A model generated the notes under the pieces. That model had not been told where the DNA came from. It ran no database searches and was given only the letters and a program-made list of their open reading frames with translations. A stretch of DNA of 64,000 nt from JAPPLB01 sp965218555 (GTDB lineage: Bacteria > Acidobacteriota > Terriglobia > Bryobacterales > UBA6623): the NCBI GenBank assembly GCA_965218555.1, contig OZ244625.1:5022001-5086000 (forward strand). The letters run 5' to 3'. Below, in pieces: positions 9,075 to 18,220 of the stretch. Each line of letters starts with the position of its first letter. Positions within the stretch are counted from its first letter, which is position 1. The position numbers were made by a program, and so were the translations under genes.

Positions 9075-9119
9075 TGGTGGGCGCGCCCAGACTCGAACTG
9101 GGGACCTCCTGCGTGTGAA
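9075..9119 (-). repeat. Isolated tRNA-Val 3' fragment, candidate att site (left)
   Basis: These 45 bases are identical to 34215-34259, the 3' portion (anticodon loop through the encoded CCA) of the intact tRNA-Val gene, in the same orientation. Identity stops exactly at 9120/34260, inside the anticodon stem-loop. The 5' half of a tRNA is absent here, so it is not a functional gene. A displaced 3' end of a tRNA far from the intact gene is what site-specific integration into a tRNA leaves. The two copies lie 25,140 bp apart. Confidence 0.85.
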
Positions 9120-9198
9120 TCCCGATCTCCAATTAGATGGTCTTCATGCAATGCTCTGTTTCCAGCCACTTAGATCAACTGGGGCAACCTGCTTTCGC

Positions 9199-9345
9199 TC
9201 ACCTCAGAAACCGTTTGGTCACCGTAGAAGGGTGTTTGGGAACACTCTTGGAACAACAGACCCTACTGGCCGACTGAACGGGCTTGAGTGGCTCTCCATG
9301 GATGTCCTTGATTCGTAGCAGACTCACTCCGCGATTCAAGACGCC
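9199..9345 (-). pseudogene. Possible C-terminal half of a small ORF split by IS21 copy 1
   Basis: If the IS and one copy of the near-duplicated target (GACGCC/CACGCC) are removed, a minus-strand frame runs from GTG 12007 through 11915 and on from 9345 to the stop at 9199, about 77 codons. The GTG overlaps the TAG of the propeller gene by 1 nt (TAGTG), a coupling-type junction. The joined product (VAFRGQKIYAAAVGTAHRDG, then VLNRGVSLLRIKDIHGEPL) has no recognisable family. It could be chance. Nothing else is seen between 9120 and 9345. Confidence 0.25.
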
Positions 9346-9471
9346 TGTAAGCGCCGGAGCGAAAATAGACCACAGGGCGGCCGTTTGAGGCCGCTGGTGG
9401 CGGAGCAAAACTAGACCGCCCGCCAGCATTTCATAAAACATTTTTGGGGTGTTTTGTGTGATGCAGGAGGG

Positions 9472-10971
9472 ATGTACTCTGTGGAGCTGTACGCACGCGT
9501 TCGCCGAGCGGTCTTTGTCGAAGGGGTCAGCGAGAGAGAAGCGGCGCAGCGCTTCGGGCTGGCGCGCGAGACCGTGCGCAAGATGCTGCGCTACGCCGCG
9601 CCGCCGGGCTATCGGCGGCAGAAGCCGATTCGACGCCCGAAGCTCGACGCCTACACGCCGATCATCGACCAGATCCTGGAGACGGACCTAGCGCTGCCGA
9701 AGAAGCAACGGCACACGGCGAAACGTATCTTCGAACGACTCCGAGACGAGCACGACTTCGCGGGCGGCTACACCATCATCAAAGACTACGTGCGGCTGAA
9801 GCGGACCTCGCAGCGCGAGATGTTCGTGCCGCTGACGCATCCGCCGGGGCACGCCCAGGCGGACTTCGGCGAGGCGCAAGTGGAGATCGGCGGGGTGCTG
9901 GCGAAGGCGCACTACTTCGTCATCGATCTACCCCACAGCGACGAGAGTTACGTGCGGGCATTTCCGGCCGAGACGACGGAAGCTTTCTTGGAGGGGCACG
10001 TCGAGGCGTTTCGCTACTGGGGTGGCGTGCCGCGACGGATTCTCTACGACAACACAACGCTGGCGGTGGCGCGGATCCTAGGCGACGGGACGCGGCAGAA
10101 GACGCAGGCGTTCTCGGAGCTGCAGTCGCACTACTTGTTCGCAGAGCGTTTTGGGAGGCCGGGCAAGGGAAACGACAAGGGGAAGGTCGAGAACCTTGTG
10201 AAGGTCGCCCGACGGAGCTTCTTCGTACCGCGGCCCCGGTTCCCCAGTTGGGCAGCGTTGAACGTATGGCTGGAAGAGCAGTGCCGCAAGAGGCGAGAGC
10301 GCCGGCAACGCGGGCATCGAGAGAAGATCGGAGAGCGCTTCGAGCGTGATCGACAAGCGCTGTTAGCGCTGCCGGCAGCGGCGTATGAGGCTTGCGAGAC
10401 ACGTCCTGGGAGAGTGACGTCGTTGTCGCTGGTGCGCTACCACACCAACGACTACTCGGTGCCGACCAAGTACGGACACCGCCAAGTGCTCATCAAGGGC
10501 TATGTGGACAAAGTCGTCATCTGCGCCGGCAGCGAGGAGATCGCACGGCATCGGCGCAGCTATGGGCGTGAGGGGCTGATCTTTCACCCGCTGCACTATC
10601 TGGCCCTACTGGAGCGCAAGACCGGAGCACTCGAGCAAGCAGCGCCGCTGGAAGGCTGGCAGTTGCCCGAGGAGTTTGCTGGACTGCGCCGGCTGCTCGA
10701 AGCGCGGCTCGGCAAGGCTGGAGCTCGAGAGTATGTCCAGGTACTGCGTCTGCTCGAGGACGTTCCGCTCGAAGAAGTCCGTGCTGCCGTAGGGGACGCC
10801 TTACGGCTCGGCGCGATCTCTTTCGATGCCGTCAAGCATCTCGTGCTGTGTCGCATCGAACAGCGCCCACCCCGGCTGGAACTTGAGAATTATCCCCATC
10901 TGCCCACGGCGCGGGTGGCGAGGACCGCAGCGGCGGACTATCTGGCGCTGGTGGACGCGGGAGCCGAGTGA
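9472..10971 (+). CDS. istA: IS21-family transposase IstA (copy 1)
   Basis: A DDE transposase with an N-terminal helix-turn-helix (VSEREAAQRFGLARETVRKML) and an integrase core. The catalytic acidic residues are likely D131 (HAQADFGE), D193 (ILYDNTT) and E240 (KGKVENLVK), followed by the family C-terminal domain. Start chosen at ATG 9472 (MYSVELYARV), which matches the usual IstA beginning; GTG 9454 adds six residues, and AGGAGG at 9465-9470 sits too close to ATG 9472 but suits GTG 9481. The stop overlaps istB by one base (TGATG). Confidence 0.93.
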   Translation: MYSVELYARVRRAVFVEGVSEREAAQRFGLARETVRKMLRYAAPPGYRRQKPIRRPKLDAYTPIIDQILETDLALPKKQRHTAKRIFERLRDEHDFAGGYTIIKDYVRLKRTSQREMFVPLTHPPGHAQADFGEAQVEIGGVLAKAHYFVIDLPHSDESYVRAFPAETTEAFLEGHVEAFRYWGGVPRRILYDNTTLAVARILGDGTRQKTQAFSELQSHYLFAERFGRPGKGNDKGKVENLVKVARRSFFVPRPRFPSWAALNVWLEEQCRKRRERRQRGHREKIGERFERDRQALLALPAAAYEACETRPGRVTSLSLVRYHTNDYSVPTKYGHRQVLIKGYVDKVVICAGSEEIARHRRSYGREGLIFHPLHYLALLERKTGALEQAAPLEGWQLPEEFAGLRRLLEARLGKAGAREYVQVLRLLEDVPLEEVRAAVGDALRLGAISFDAVKHLVLCRIEQRPPRLELENYPHLPTARVARTAAADYLALVDAGAE

Positions 10972-11735
10972 TGGCCAAGCCGAAAGTGCTGCTGGAAGCG
11001 CAGCTGAAGGCGCTGCGGCTGCCGACCTTCCTGCGCGAGTACGACAAAGTGGCGCGGCAATGCGCGGCCGAAGGTCTGGACTGTCCGCGCTATCTGCTGC
11101 GACTCAGTGAGCTGGAGCTGCTCGATCGCGAACAGCGCGCCACCGAGCGCCGCATCAAGACCGCCAAGTTCCCGGTGCTCAAGAGCCTGGAGACCTTCGA
11201 GTTCCGCTCGATTCCGTCGCTGAACAAGAGCTTGGTCCTGGAGCTGGCGCGCTCGGAGTATCTGGATCGCAGAGAGAACGTGCTGGCGCTGGGCAACTCC
11301 GGTACGGGCAAGACGCACCTTGCCCTGGCGTTGGGGCTGGCCGCTTGTCAGAAAGGCTATCGGGTCCGCTTTGCCACCGCCGCGGCGCTGGTCCACGAGT
11401 TGCTCGAGGCGCGTGACGACAAACGTCTCCTGCGCTTGCAAAAACAGCTGGCCAAGCAAGACCTGCTGATCGTCGACGAGCTGGGCTACGTCCCCTTGTC
11501 GAAGACGGGCTCGGAGTTACTGTTCGAGATCTTCAGCCAGCGCTACGAGCGGGCCTCGACGCTGGTCACCTCGAACCTGCCCTTCAACGAGTGGACGGAG
11601 ATCTTCGGCTCCGAGCGGCTGACCGGCGCTTTGCTGGATCGTCTCACCCACCACGTCCATATCTTGGAGATGAACGGCGAGAGCTACCGTCTCCAGCAGA
11701 GTAAGCGTTCCCGGAAGCGTTCTTCCTCCCCCTGA
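10971..11735 (+). CDS. istB: IS21 helper ATPase IstB (copy 1)
   Basis: A DnaA/DnaC-like AAA+ ATPase that assembles on target DNA and activates IstA. Walker A is GNSGTGKT at residues 108-115; Walker B lies around residues 164-170 (DLLIVDE). 254 aa, normal. It starts in the TGATG overlap with istA, so it is translationally coupled. It has Gly near the C-terminus (EMNGES) where copies 2 and 3 have Ala. Confidence 0.93.
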   Translation: MAKPKVLLEAQLKALRLPTFLREYDKVARQCAAEGLDCPRYLLRLSELELLDREQRATERRIKTAKFPVLKSLETFEFRSIPSLNKSLVLELARSEYLDRRENVLALGNSGTGKTHLALALGLAACQKGYRVRFATAAALVHELLEARDDKRLLRLQKQLAKQDLLIVDELGYVPLSKTGSELLFEIFSQRYERASTLVTSNLPFNEWTEIFGSERLTGALLDRLTHHVHILEMNGESYRLQQSKRSRKRSSSP

Positions 11736-12006
11736 TCCCCCCGCCCAGCCGCCGGCTGTTTCGAGGGGCTTCCACTACGTCCGGGGCCGCCTTAACAGGC
11801 GTCCCCCGACTTCGCTCCAGCCCCCAAAACAGCCGCTTTCAGAAACGAGTCCTATCCCCGAGATGGTCTACTTTTACTCCGCCCCAGTGGCCTAATTTTG
11901 CTCCGCCCTTGACACACGCCGTCACGATGGGCCGTACCCACTGCAGCCGCATAGATCTTTTGACCCCTGAAGGCGACCAGCAAGGACGGTACAGGACCTC
12001 TCGTCA

Positions 12007-13797
12007 CTACGGGAGAAACTGGAAGGAATACAGTTTCGCGTCCCGCATTACGAAGCGCAGTTTGACGGGCTTGCCGGCCAGGGCAGTGACGTCCTCACTG
12101 TTATTCCAGGTAGCCGCGACACGGAGATAGTTGCCGTTGACTTCATCCGCATCTTCCGCCGCGAAACCCGTGATCGGCTTGCCCGATCTATCTTGCACCT
12201 CGAGTTGGACCGTCCCCCCGGCGCTAGTATCGACGTTGAGTTGGAGTTTGCGGCCTGAAAAAATCAGCGGCTTCGTCGTCAGCTCGCCCCCCGTGTAGGC
12301 GGCATCCGCGGAGATGAATCCATCGAGCCGAAGGATGGCCCGTCCCCGAGCACCGTGACTTTCGACAAGCGACTGTTCCTTGTGGGAAACGTCCAACCCC
12401 GCGAAAAAGATCCACAGTTCATCCTTCACACGGATGACGTTACTGGGCCAGAGGGTGCTGCTCCAGAAGGTCCCCTTGCGACCGAGACGAATAAACGGCT
12501 TGCGGTTGGGCGTACGGTGCCATCGAATCCCGTCTCTACTGGTTAATAACTGGACATCCATCGTCGAGGGAAGCTGGACCGGGATGCCGCGCCACCATTT
12601 GCGGGTCATGTCGAACTTCCAGTGGTAGTAGGCGTTGGGTAGTGCGATATAGGCGTTGGGGGCCTCGGTGTATTTGGTGACATTCGGTCCGTAAAAATCC
12701 ATCCGCGTCAACCCATAAGGAGAGTTGGCCTGGTCGATTGCATCAGGTGAAATGGTGACGATGGGATGAAGGGAGGGATCTTCCCAGTAGTATTCATCCT
12801 CGTCGCTCCAGTGGAGGAAATCGTCCGACACGAGCCTTCCAGAGACCAAAACGACGGACCGGCCTCGAAAGCCGTACTTTTTCTGGTAATACTGCTCTTG
12901 CGCTGGACTGTGGCGCCTGCGCCGGGTATAAGCCACATATTTGTTAAGTGCCTCGTCCCAGAACACCGAAAACTGCGTATCGTTGTGTTTGACGGGAACC
13001 GGATCTTCGCTGACAAGCTTCCAATGGATGCCATCTGGCGAGGTGAAGGTGTACTGGCCTTTGACCAACTGGTTCTCGTACCTGATGCCTTCCAGGCCCG
13101 CCTCGTCCGACTTCGATTTCGCCATTTCCGCAGCCGAACGCTTACCGCGCTGTGGCTTGCGGATTGGCGAGATCTTCACCATCATCTTGTACTCTTCGTC
13201 CGAACTCTTCGCGTTGGGATCGATGAACACCCAGGCACCCTCGATTTCCGAAAAGGGGTATTTGAAATCATCGTTGGGGAAGAGGATGTTGTTTTGCCGC
13301 GAGCCTTCCCACGAGTAGAGACCCAAGTTGGGCTTTTCCCAGCGGATGCCGTCTCTCGATTCGGCATAACAGAGAATCCGCTGGTGCGGCTTTCCCCAAA
13401 GGCTCCTGTACTGCTTCGACGGATCGAGGTCGCCCTTGGTCACGAAATAGTAGGGAAGAGCCGAATAGTACATGCGGAAGCGGTCGCCGTCCCTGAGCAC
13501 GAACTGCCGCATGTCGAGCAGCCCGGTCCCCTCCCACGGTTTGTCCAACACTATCAGCCGCTCACCCGTAACGTACGCCCCGTTCATTGTCATCGTCACG
13601 TTTTTCATCGACTCGACCAGGTGGGCGTCTCGGCCGTCCGCCGTCCAAGGACCGAGGAAGAGCTGTTTGTTGATTCCGATCTTGAGCGGTGTGAATTGTC
13701 CGAAGGCTGTCGCGGTCAACGTGCTGAGGGCAAGACTGGCTGCGAGCGTAAGCAGGGTGTATATGTGGAGTCGTGGTGGCCGCAGAATCACTGTCAA
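12007..13797 (-). CDS. Exported five-bladed beta-propeller, glycosidase-like (paralog 1)
   Basis: 596 residues with a hydrophobic N-terminal signal (LLTLAASLALSTLTATAFGQ). Repeated blades of the type YAESRDGIRWEKPNLG, LTSRDGIRWHR and FTSPDGIHWKL resemble the five-bladed propellers of glycoside hydrolase clans (GH32/43/130-like), although I cannot point to a proven catalytic triad. The C-terminal ~110 residues (AILRLDGFISADAAYTGGELT ... PVKLRFVMRDAKLYSFQF) form a beta-sandwich-like domain shared with the protein at 21308-22906. Start is TTG 13797 with GAGG 5 nt upstream; GTG 13791 is an alternative. Last gene of the seven-gene minus-strand cluster; IS21 copy 1 is inserted 93 bp after its stop. 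Confidence 0.7.
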   Translation of the reverse strand: MTVILRPPRLHIYTLLTLAASLALSTLTATAFGQFTPLKIGINKQLFLGPWTADGRDAHLVESMKNVTMTMNGAYVTGERLIVLDKPWEGTGLLDMRQFVLRDGDRFRMYYSALPYYFVTKGDLDPSKQYRSLWGKPHQRILCYAESRDGIRWEKPNLGLYSWEGSRQNNILFPNDDFKYPFSEIEGAWVFIDPNAKSSDEEYKMMVKISPIRKPQRGKRSAAEMAKSKSDEAGLEGIRYENQLVKGQYTFTSPDGIHWKLVSEDPVPVKHNDTQFSVFWDEALNKYVAYTRRRRHSPAQEQYYQKKYGFRGRSVVLVSGRLVSDDFLHWSDEDEYYWEDPSLHPIVTISPDAIDQANSPYGLTRMDFYGPNVTKYTEAPNAYIALPNAYYHWKFDMTRKWWRGIPVQLPSTMDVQLLTSRDGIRWHRTPNRKPFIRLGRKGTFWSSTLWPSNVIRVKDELWIFFAGLDVSHKEQSLVESHGARGRAILRLDGFISADAAYTGGELTTKPLIFSGRKLQLNVDTSAGGTVQLEVQDRSGKPITGFAAEDADEVNGNYLRVAATWNNSEDVTALAGKPVKLRFVMRDAKLYSFQFLP

Positions 13798-13824
13798 GTT
13801 TCCTCGTAGGGGCTGCTGCGCTGC

Positions 13825-15237
13825 CTAGATCAGGGCTCCCCGTGGTCGCTTGTTGACAATCGTGTGGGCAACTCGCATGTAATTTCCCCCGATGATCTTT
13901 CGGATATCGTCATCCGAGTAGCCGCGAACCACCAAACCTACCGTCAGGTACGGAGCGTTCGTCCAGCTCAAGGAGTTCGGTTCGGTCTCCCACTTCCAAT
14001 ACGCTTTGGTCCCCTTAAGGCCGCTGGATCGGAATTTGCGGGGCTTCTGGATTGCGACAAGCTCAGGCGGCTCGACGGATCGTCCCATGGCACCCTGGTC
14101 GGACCCGATGCCGACATGGTCGACGCCAACGAGCTTGACGGCGTAGTTCAGGTGCTCGTAGAAAGTTTGTGTCCCGTAACCACCCAGGAGGTTTGGCACG
14201 GTGATGATACCGATCATACCTCCCTTGTCGGCCACGCCCTTGATGGCTTCGTCGGTGGCGTTTCGATATTTGCTTTTGCCTCCTTCCGCCAGACTCCGGC
14301 ACGCTGTATGGCTGATGACGACCGGATCATCGGAGGCCTTGATCGCATCGAGGACCGTCGTATAGCCCGAATGGGAAAGGTCGATGATGATCCCAAGCTC
14401 GTTCATCCGTTTGACGACCACCCTGCCGACATCCGTCAGCCCCGTGTCCACTTCCTGATTGTGCGAGCAGCCCACCTGATTTTTCGTGCTGTTGGTCAAC
14501 TGGCAGTGCCGCACACCGAAGCCGTAGAAAAGGTCCAGGTTTTTGATGGGGTCGTTGACGTGCGGGCCGGCAAAGCAAGCATCGGGACGGCCGATGTGCC
14601 ACACTATGCCGTGTTTCGCCTCCTTCTTCCATCGTGAGACGTCTCCCATGTGCAAGAACTTTTCGACATGCTCATAGTGGTCGAAGATATAGGCACCGCG
14701 GGAAATTTGCTCGATCGCAAAGCGATCATCCTCGCCTTCCGGAGCCCAGGCGATGTCGTTGAGGCCCAGGTCAATTCCGGAGGCGTCCCACGCAAACCTG
14801 TGATTGGCGCGTACCTGTGCGTCTTGGACCGCTTCGAGGGCTCGCCACTTTTGCAGTTGCGCCCGCACTGACCGCAACAATTTCTCCTTGCGATCCGGGT
14901 CCTGCTCGTGTTCGAGCTGCTCCAGGGCCCAGCGCTTCATGCGTTCGGAATAAAAACCCCAGAGGTGATTCGCGTTGGCCCCGCCATAAAGATCGCAAAC
15001 AACGGAGTTGCGATGCAGCTCGAGGCCGCGCTCGAGCTGGCTCCTTGTCGGGTTCAATTCGTCCAGAATGGCCCGCTTGGCGCCTTCGATGTATTCCTTC
15101 AAGCGGGGACTGGCGGTCTGTGCAGGCTGCTTCGCTGCCGCTGCGGCCGAAGGAATCGTGGCTGCCCACGCAGGGGAGAGGCCGGCTGCCCCCATGCCAC
15201 CGAGAAACGTGCGCCGGCTTTGTCGTGAATGACTCAT
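13825..15237 (-). CDS. Divergent M19 (membrane dipeptidase-like) metallohydrolase, Tat-exported (paralog 1)
   Basis: 470 residues with a twin-arginine leader (QSRRTFLGGMGAAG). The barrel carries many M19 hallmarks: GVRHCQLTNSTKN, GLTDVGRVVVKRMNELGIIIDLSHSG with H289, VVISHTACRSL with H310 and R314, and DHVGIGSD with D380. The first metal motif is altered: where renal dipeptidase-type enzymes have HxD in 'DgHnDlp', this protein has CDLYGG at 81-86, and the bridging glutamate segment reads WHIGRPDACFAG without Glu. It is also ~100 residues longer than typical, with a helical N-terminal extension. A dipeptidase activity is therefore uncertain. Two close paralogs lie upstream in the cluster. Confidence 0.8.
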   Translation of the reverse strand: MSHSRQSRRTFLGGMGAAGLSPAWAATIPSAAAAAKQPAQTASPRLKEYIEGAKRAILDELNPTRSQLERGLELHRNSVVCDLYGGANANHLWGFYSERMKRWALEQLEHEQDPDRKEKLLRSVRAQLQKWRALEAVQDAQVRANHRFAWDASGIDLGLNDIAWAPEGEDDRFAIEQISRGAYIFDHYEHVEKFLHMGDVSRWKKEAKHGIVWHIGRPDACFAGPHVNDPIKNLDLFYGFGVRHCQLTNSTKNQVGCSHNQEVDTGLTDVGRVVVKRMNELGIIIDLSHSGYTTVLDAIKASDDPVVISHTACRSLAEGGKSKYRNATDEAIKGVADKGGMIGIITVPNLLGGYGTQTFYEHLNYAVKLVGVDHVGIGSDQGAMGRSVEPPELVAIQKPRKFRSSGLKGTKAYWKWETEPNSLSWTNAPYLTVGLVVRGYSDDDIRKIIGGNYMRVAHTIVNKRPRGALI

Positions 15238-15299
15238 ACGCCTTTACCTCCTGAGTTGGCTCCAAGTTAACGCATGTGAATGCTAGCGGCCCAAAGAAG

Positions 15300-16775
15300 C
15301 TAATCCCTTCCAGGAGGCCGGACGCAACGGAAGCCGTAGACGGTCGCCTTCTTCAGGTACAGCTTCAAACGAACCGGTCCGTTCCGGAGGTGTTCTCTCG
15401 GAGCATCCGCCCCCTTCCAGCGGATGGGCAGGTCCGTGCCTTTCCCGTCAATATCCCCACAGTCTTGCCGGGAGAATCCGGGAATGACCTTGCCGGCCAC
15501 GTCGAGTAGTTCTGCACGGATCGACCCACCGTCGGCATCGGCATTCAGGTAAAAAGTGCTGCGATCGTCGCGGACCCGCAGAAGATAAGTAACCAAAGTG
15601 CCCTCATTCTCAGCACGGCGGCCGACGAAACCGCCTTCGTGCAGTAGAGCGAGCCCGATGCCTCGGACACTGTCATAACTGTGCGCCGGCTTATCAGCTC
15701 CCTTGTAATAGATGGCCGTCTGGCCCTCCACTACGATCTCGGAACCGATGGGATAGTTGGAACCACTGTCCCACTCACCTTCCTTTCCCAGCGGAATAAA
15801 CGGCTTGCGGAAGCGGTGCCACTGGATGCCATCACGGCTCAATCCCAGCTGCCCGTACATCGTATGTGTCACTTCATCAAAGCCCGCTGTAATCATCACG
15901 TAGGTGTTGCGGGCCGGAGTGTAGGGAAAGATGCCCGGTGTGTAGAGGTGCCAGGTCGGGGGATCTTGCGCATCGGGTGTGTGGACCGTCACCGGCCGCG
16001 ACCAGTGGAAACCCTCGGGGCTGGTGGCTCGCGAGATGCTGCGCCGGCCCCCGACGTGGCTCCGGAAGTATGCCACATACTGTCCCACCCGTTCGTCCCA
16101 GAACATGATGTTTTGTGAATCGAAGGGCCCCAAAAGGTTCCCGTATTTCGGTATCGTCCAGTGGATACCGTCGGGAGAAAAGGCGATCCGCGCGGAGCGC
16201 CCCCGGAAGTCCCACGCCTGCAGCATCATCTTGTAGCGCTTCTCGGGGTCCGGCTCAGCATAGTCTTTGATGACCCAATAAGAGGGCGTGCCTCGGATGT
16301 TCTCAGACTCGTGAAAGAGAATGTTGTTCTGCTTCGTGCCCTGAAACTCGACAATGCCCAGCGACGGTTTATCCCAGCGCACACCGTCTTTGGATTCGGC
16401 GTAGAGACACCAGCTTTCGTTGCCGTCGTCCATTGGCTGAATCATCTGGTACCACATCTTGTACAGACCTTCTTCCGGATCTTGTATGACGCAGGTGTAG
16501 TTCAGCAGGCCTTGTTCCCAAGGACGATCTTTCAGCAGCACGGGATTGGCGGGATGCTTGCGAACCTTCGCGGTAACAAGCACCAGGCCTTCTGTCTCGG
16601 CCACGAGAAAGTCGTCGTGCAGGAACAGGTCCGCCCGGTTTCGTTCGGGCCCGAGTTGGACGACGCGATCTTGCTTCAGCGTGGAGGCACAGGAGCCGGC
16701 AAAAGAAGCAGCGAGCAGAACGACACAACCAACGTGCGCCACTCGCCATTCAGGACCTGACCGTGAGTGCTTCAT
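15300..16775 (-). CDS. Exported beta-propeller, glycosidase-like (paralog 2), possible lipoprotein
   Basis: 491 residues. The N-terminus (VGCVVLLAASFAGSCAS) is a signal that may end in a lipobox cysteine, which would tether it to the membrane. Propeller blades repeat as YAESKDGVRWDKPSLG, AFSPDGIHWTIP, ISRATSPEGFHWSRP and LSRDGIQWHRFRKP. The C-terminal domain (TYLLRVRDDRSTFYLNADAD ... VRLKLYLKKATVYGFRC) is the same type as in the other two propellers, though it is the most diverged. Likely acts on carbohydrate; the substrate is unknown. It sits between the amidohydrolase and an M19 gene. Confidence 0.7.
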   Translation of the reverse strand: MKHSRSGPEWRVAHVGCVVLLAASFAGSCASTLKQDRVVQLGPERNRADLFLHDDFLVAETEGLVLVTAKVRKHPANPVLLKDRPWEQGLLNYTCVIQDPEEGLYKMWYQMIQPMDDGNESWCLYAESKDGVRWDKPSLGIVEFQGTKQNNILFHESENIRGTPSYWVIKDYAEPDPEKRYKMMLQAWDFRGRSARIAFSPDGIHWTIPKYGNLLGPFDSQNIMFWDERVGQYVAYFRSHVGGRRSISRATSPEGFHWSRPVTVHTPDAQDPPTWHLYTPGIFPYTPARNTYVMITAGFDEVTHTMYGQLGLSRDGIQWHRFRKPFIPLGKEGEWDSGSNYPIGSEIVVEGQTAIYYKGADKPAHSYDSVRGIGLALLHEGGFVGRRAENEGTLVTYLLRVRDDRSTFYLNADADGGSIRAELLDVAGKVIPGFSRQDCGDIDGKGTDLPIRWKGADAPREHLRNGPVRLKLYLKKATVYGFRCVRPPGRD

Positions 16776-16938
16776 CGATCAATCTCGCTGACAAGGACCT
16801 GGCACGGGAAAGCGCCTCCAAGACATGACCAAGCTGATAGATGGCAGGCTTTCGGGACTGTTCCGTTGCCCGGAAAGGCTTGCTGTCGAGTATACCCAAG
16901 GTCTGGAAGTTCTCAAAACTCCCTCCCAGGACCGCCGT

Positions 16939-18117
16939 TCATAAGGCTTTCTCCAAGTCATTGCGAGCGTCTTCGACGAGCCGCACAGCGTTATTATAAA
17001 AAACGTCTTCGATCTGCGGGAGAGTCAGCCCGGCAGACCGCGCCGCACGTTTCATGGCGCGCAGCATTTCATAGCGAACGAACGTGAAGCCGCCAAAACA
17101 GTGAGAGCGAATAAGTGTCTGATTCGTGTCGTCCATTTGGCTCCAGCAATAGCCCCAGGCCACGTACTTGCCTCGCGTGACTCCGACAGTAAAGTCGTCG
17201 CTTCCGTAGCAGACTCGGCTATGGTCCACGATCGACAGCAACGCGGAGAAGGCATCCGATTCACAAATCGACGAACCCTCGAACCAAAGATTGGGAATCT
17301 TTCGTAACCGCTCGGCAGCTCTCAGCAGGGGCCAATCTGAATAACTTCTTGCGCAGTGCGCCATCATCCAGCGCACGCGCGGGTACTTCGCCGTCAAGCG
17401 CTCCAAATCCTCGAGGTTCTCGGGGTCCGAGATCGCCCGAGACTTCGCAATGTGCATCCGGATGATCAACCCGTAGCGATTCGCGACCTCGATTTGATGT
17501 TCCGCCATGAAGTCAGTGATGCGGCATTCATTGGTGTCGCCGGTCTTCGAGAAATAGCGGTAGGGTTTGAACCCTAAGAACTTGTACTGCGTCACAAGGC
17601 GTTCGACTTCGGCGGCGCTCATCTTCGGGTGGACCAGCATCTGCGCCGGGGTTCCAGGCTTCTTTGCGGCTTCTTTGGCAATGAACGGGTTGGACCTTTC
17701 GAAATCCACCTGGGGATGCGGCGTGGGTGCCAAAATATGGCGGACTTCTCGACCCGGGTACAAGAGCCTCTCCGCGGCCTCGAGCAATTCCAGGCTGCCG
17801 TACTTGGCAAAAGGCCCCGAGGCCAATTGGTAACGAGCCGTGCTCGCTTTGTTGGGATCGAGATTAAGCTCGTAGCGGGTCAGGTGACCGTGCATGTCAA
17901 AGAGCCGCTCGGGCACAAAGTCGTCGAGTTCCTCTTCCCAGATTCGTCGATCGAGGTCGTTGATCTGCAGTATCTTGGCTGCGTCGGGAATCTCCTCCGC
18001 TGGAGAGGCCGGAACCTGTGAAGCTACCGCCCCAGCGGCAGATCCGGCCAAAAAAGAACGCCGAGACAAGCTACCCGACTTTGATCCGCCGTCTTTGTTT
18101 TCCGTCTCGTCTGACAT
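16939..18117 (-). CDS. Tat-exported amidohydrolase-2 family metallohydrolase
   Basis: 392 residues with a twin-arginine leader (LSRRSFLAGSAAGAVASQVPA). TIM-barrel metal-hydrolase motifs: HxH as H76/H78 in FDMHGHLTR, RMHIAKS mid-protein, MMAHCARS, and the C-terminal YGSDD aspartate. This pattern belongs to the amidohydrolase_2 (PF04909-type) family, which includes hydrolases and decarboxylases; export points to an extracytoplasmic substrate. It lies between an M19 gene and a propeller gene, all transcribed together, suggesting action on the same compound class. Likely ATG start at 18117 given the leader position. Confidence 0.75.
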   Translation of the reverse strand: MSDETENKDGGSKSGSLSRRSFLAGSAAGAVASQVPASPAEEIPDAAKILQINDLDRRIWEEELDDFVPERLFDMHGHLTRYELNLDPNKASTARYQLASGPFAKYGSLELLEAAERLLYPGREVRHILAPTPHPQVDFERSNPFIAKEAAKKPGTPAQMLVHPKMSAAEVERLVTQYKFLGFKPYRYFSKTGDTNECRITDFMAEHQIEVANRYGLIIRMHIAKSRAISDPENLEDLERLTAKYPRVRWMMAHCARSYSDWPLLRAAERLRKIPNLWFEGSSICESDAFSALLSIVDHSRVCYGSDDFTVGVTRGKYVAWGYCWSQMDDTNQTLIRSHCFGGFTFVRYEMLRAMKRAARSAGLTLPQIEDVFYNNAVRLVEDARNDLEKAL

Positions 18118-18220
18118 GGGTTCGTCTGGCGTCGTCTTTGCGGATACCAGATGAAATACGCTCAGTGTTTTAGCAGGGCCGATCCCGCAAAGGTTTGAGT
18201 GTCGGGCGTATCCTGCCGTT

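Larger units (their letters stand above)
9346..11914 (+). mobile_element. IS21-family insertion sequence, copy 1
   Basis: A 2569-bp element starting TGTAAGCGCC and ending CCCTTGACA. The ends are imperfect inverted repeats, and each end carries a second internal copy of the GGCGGAGCAAAA.TAGACC-type repeat, the multiple transposase-binding sites usual for IS21. It encodes istA and istB. Flanks are GACGCC (9340-9345) and CACGCC (11915-11920), a 6-bp target duplication with one mismatch. Copies 2 and 3 have the same length and orientation and differ by only a few bases. About 180 bp after istB and the ~125 bp before istA are the non-coding ends. Confidence 0.95.

Noticed and set aside
8937..9318. 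Plus-strand frames containing ARPDSNWGPPACE or RAQTRTGDLLRV
   Set aside because: These are translations of the tRNA-Val fragment at 9075-9119, a known kind of false protein prediction.
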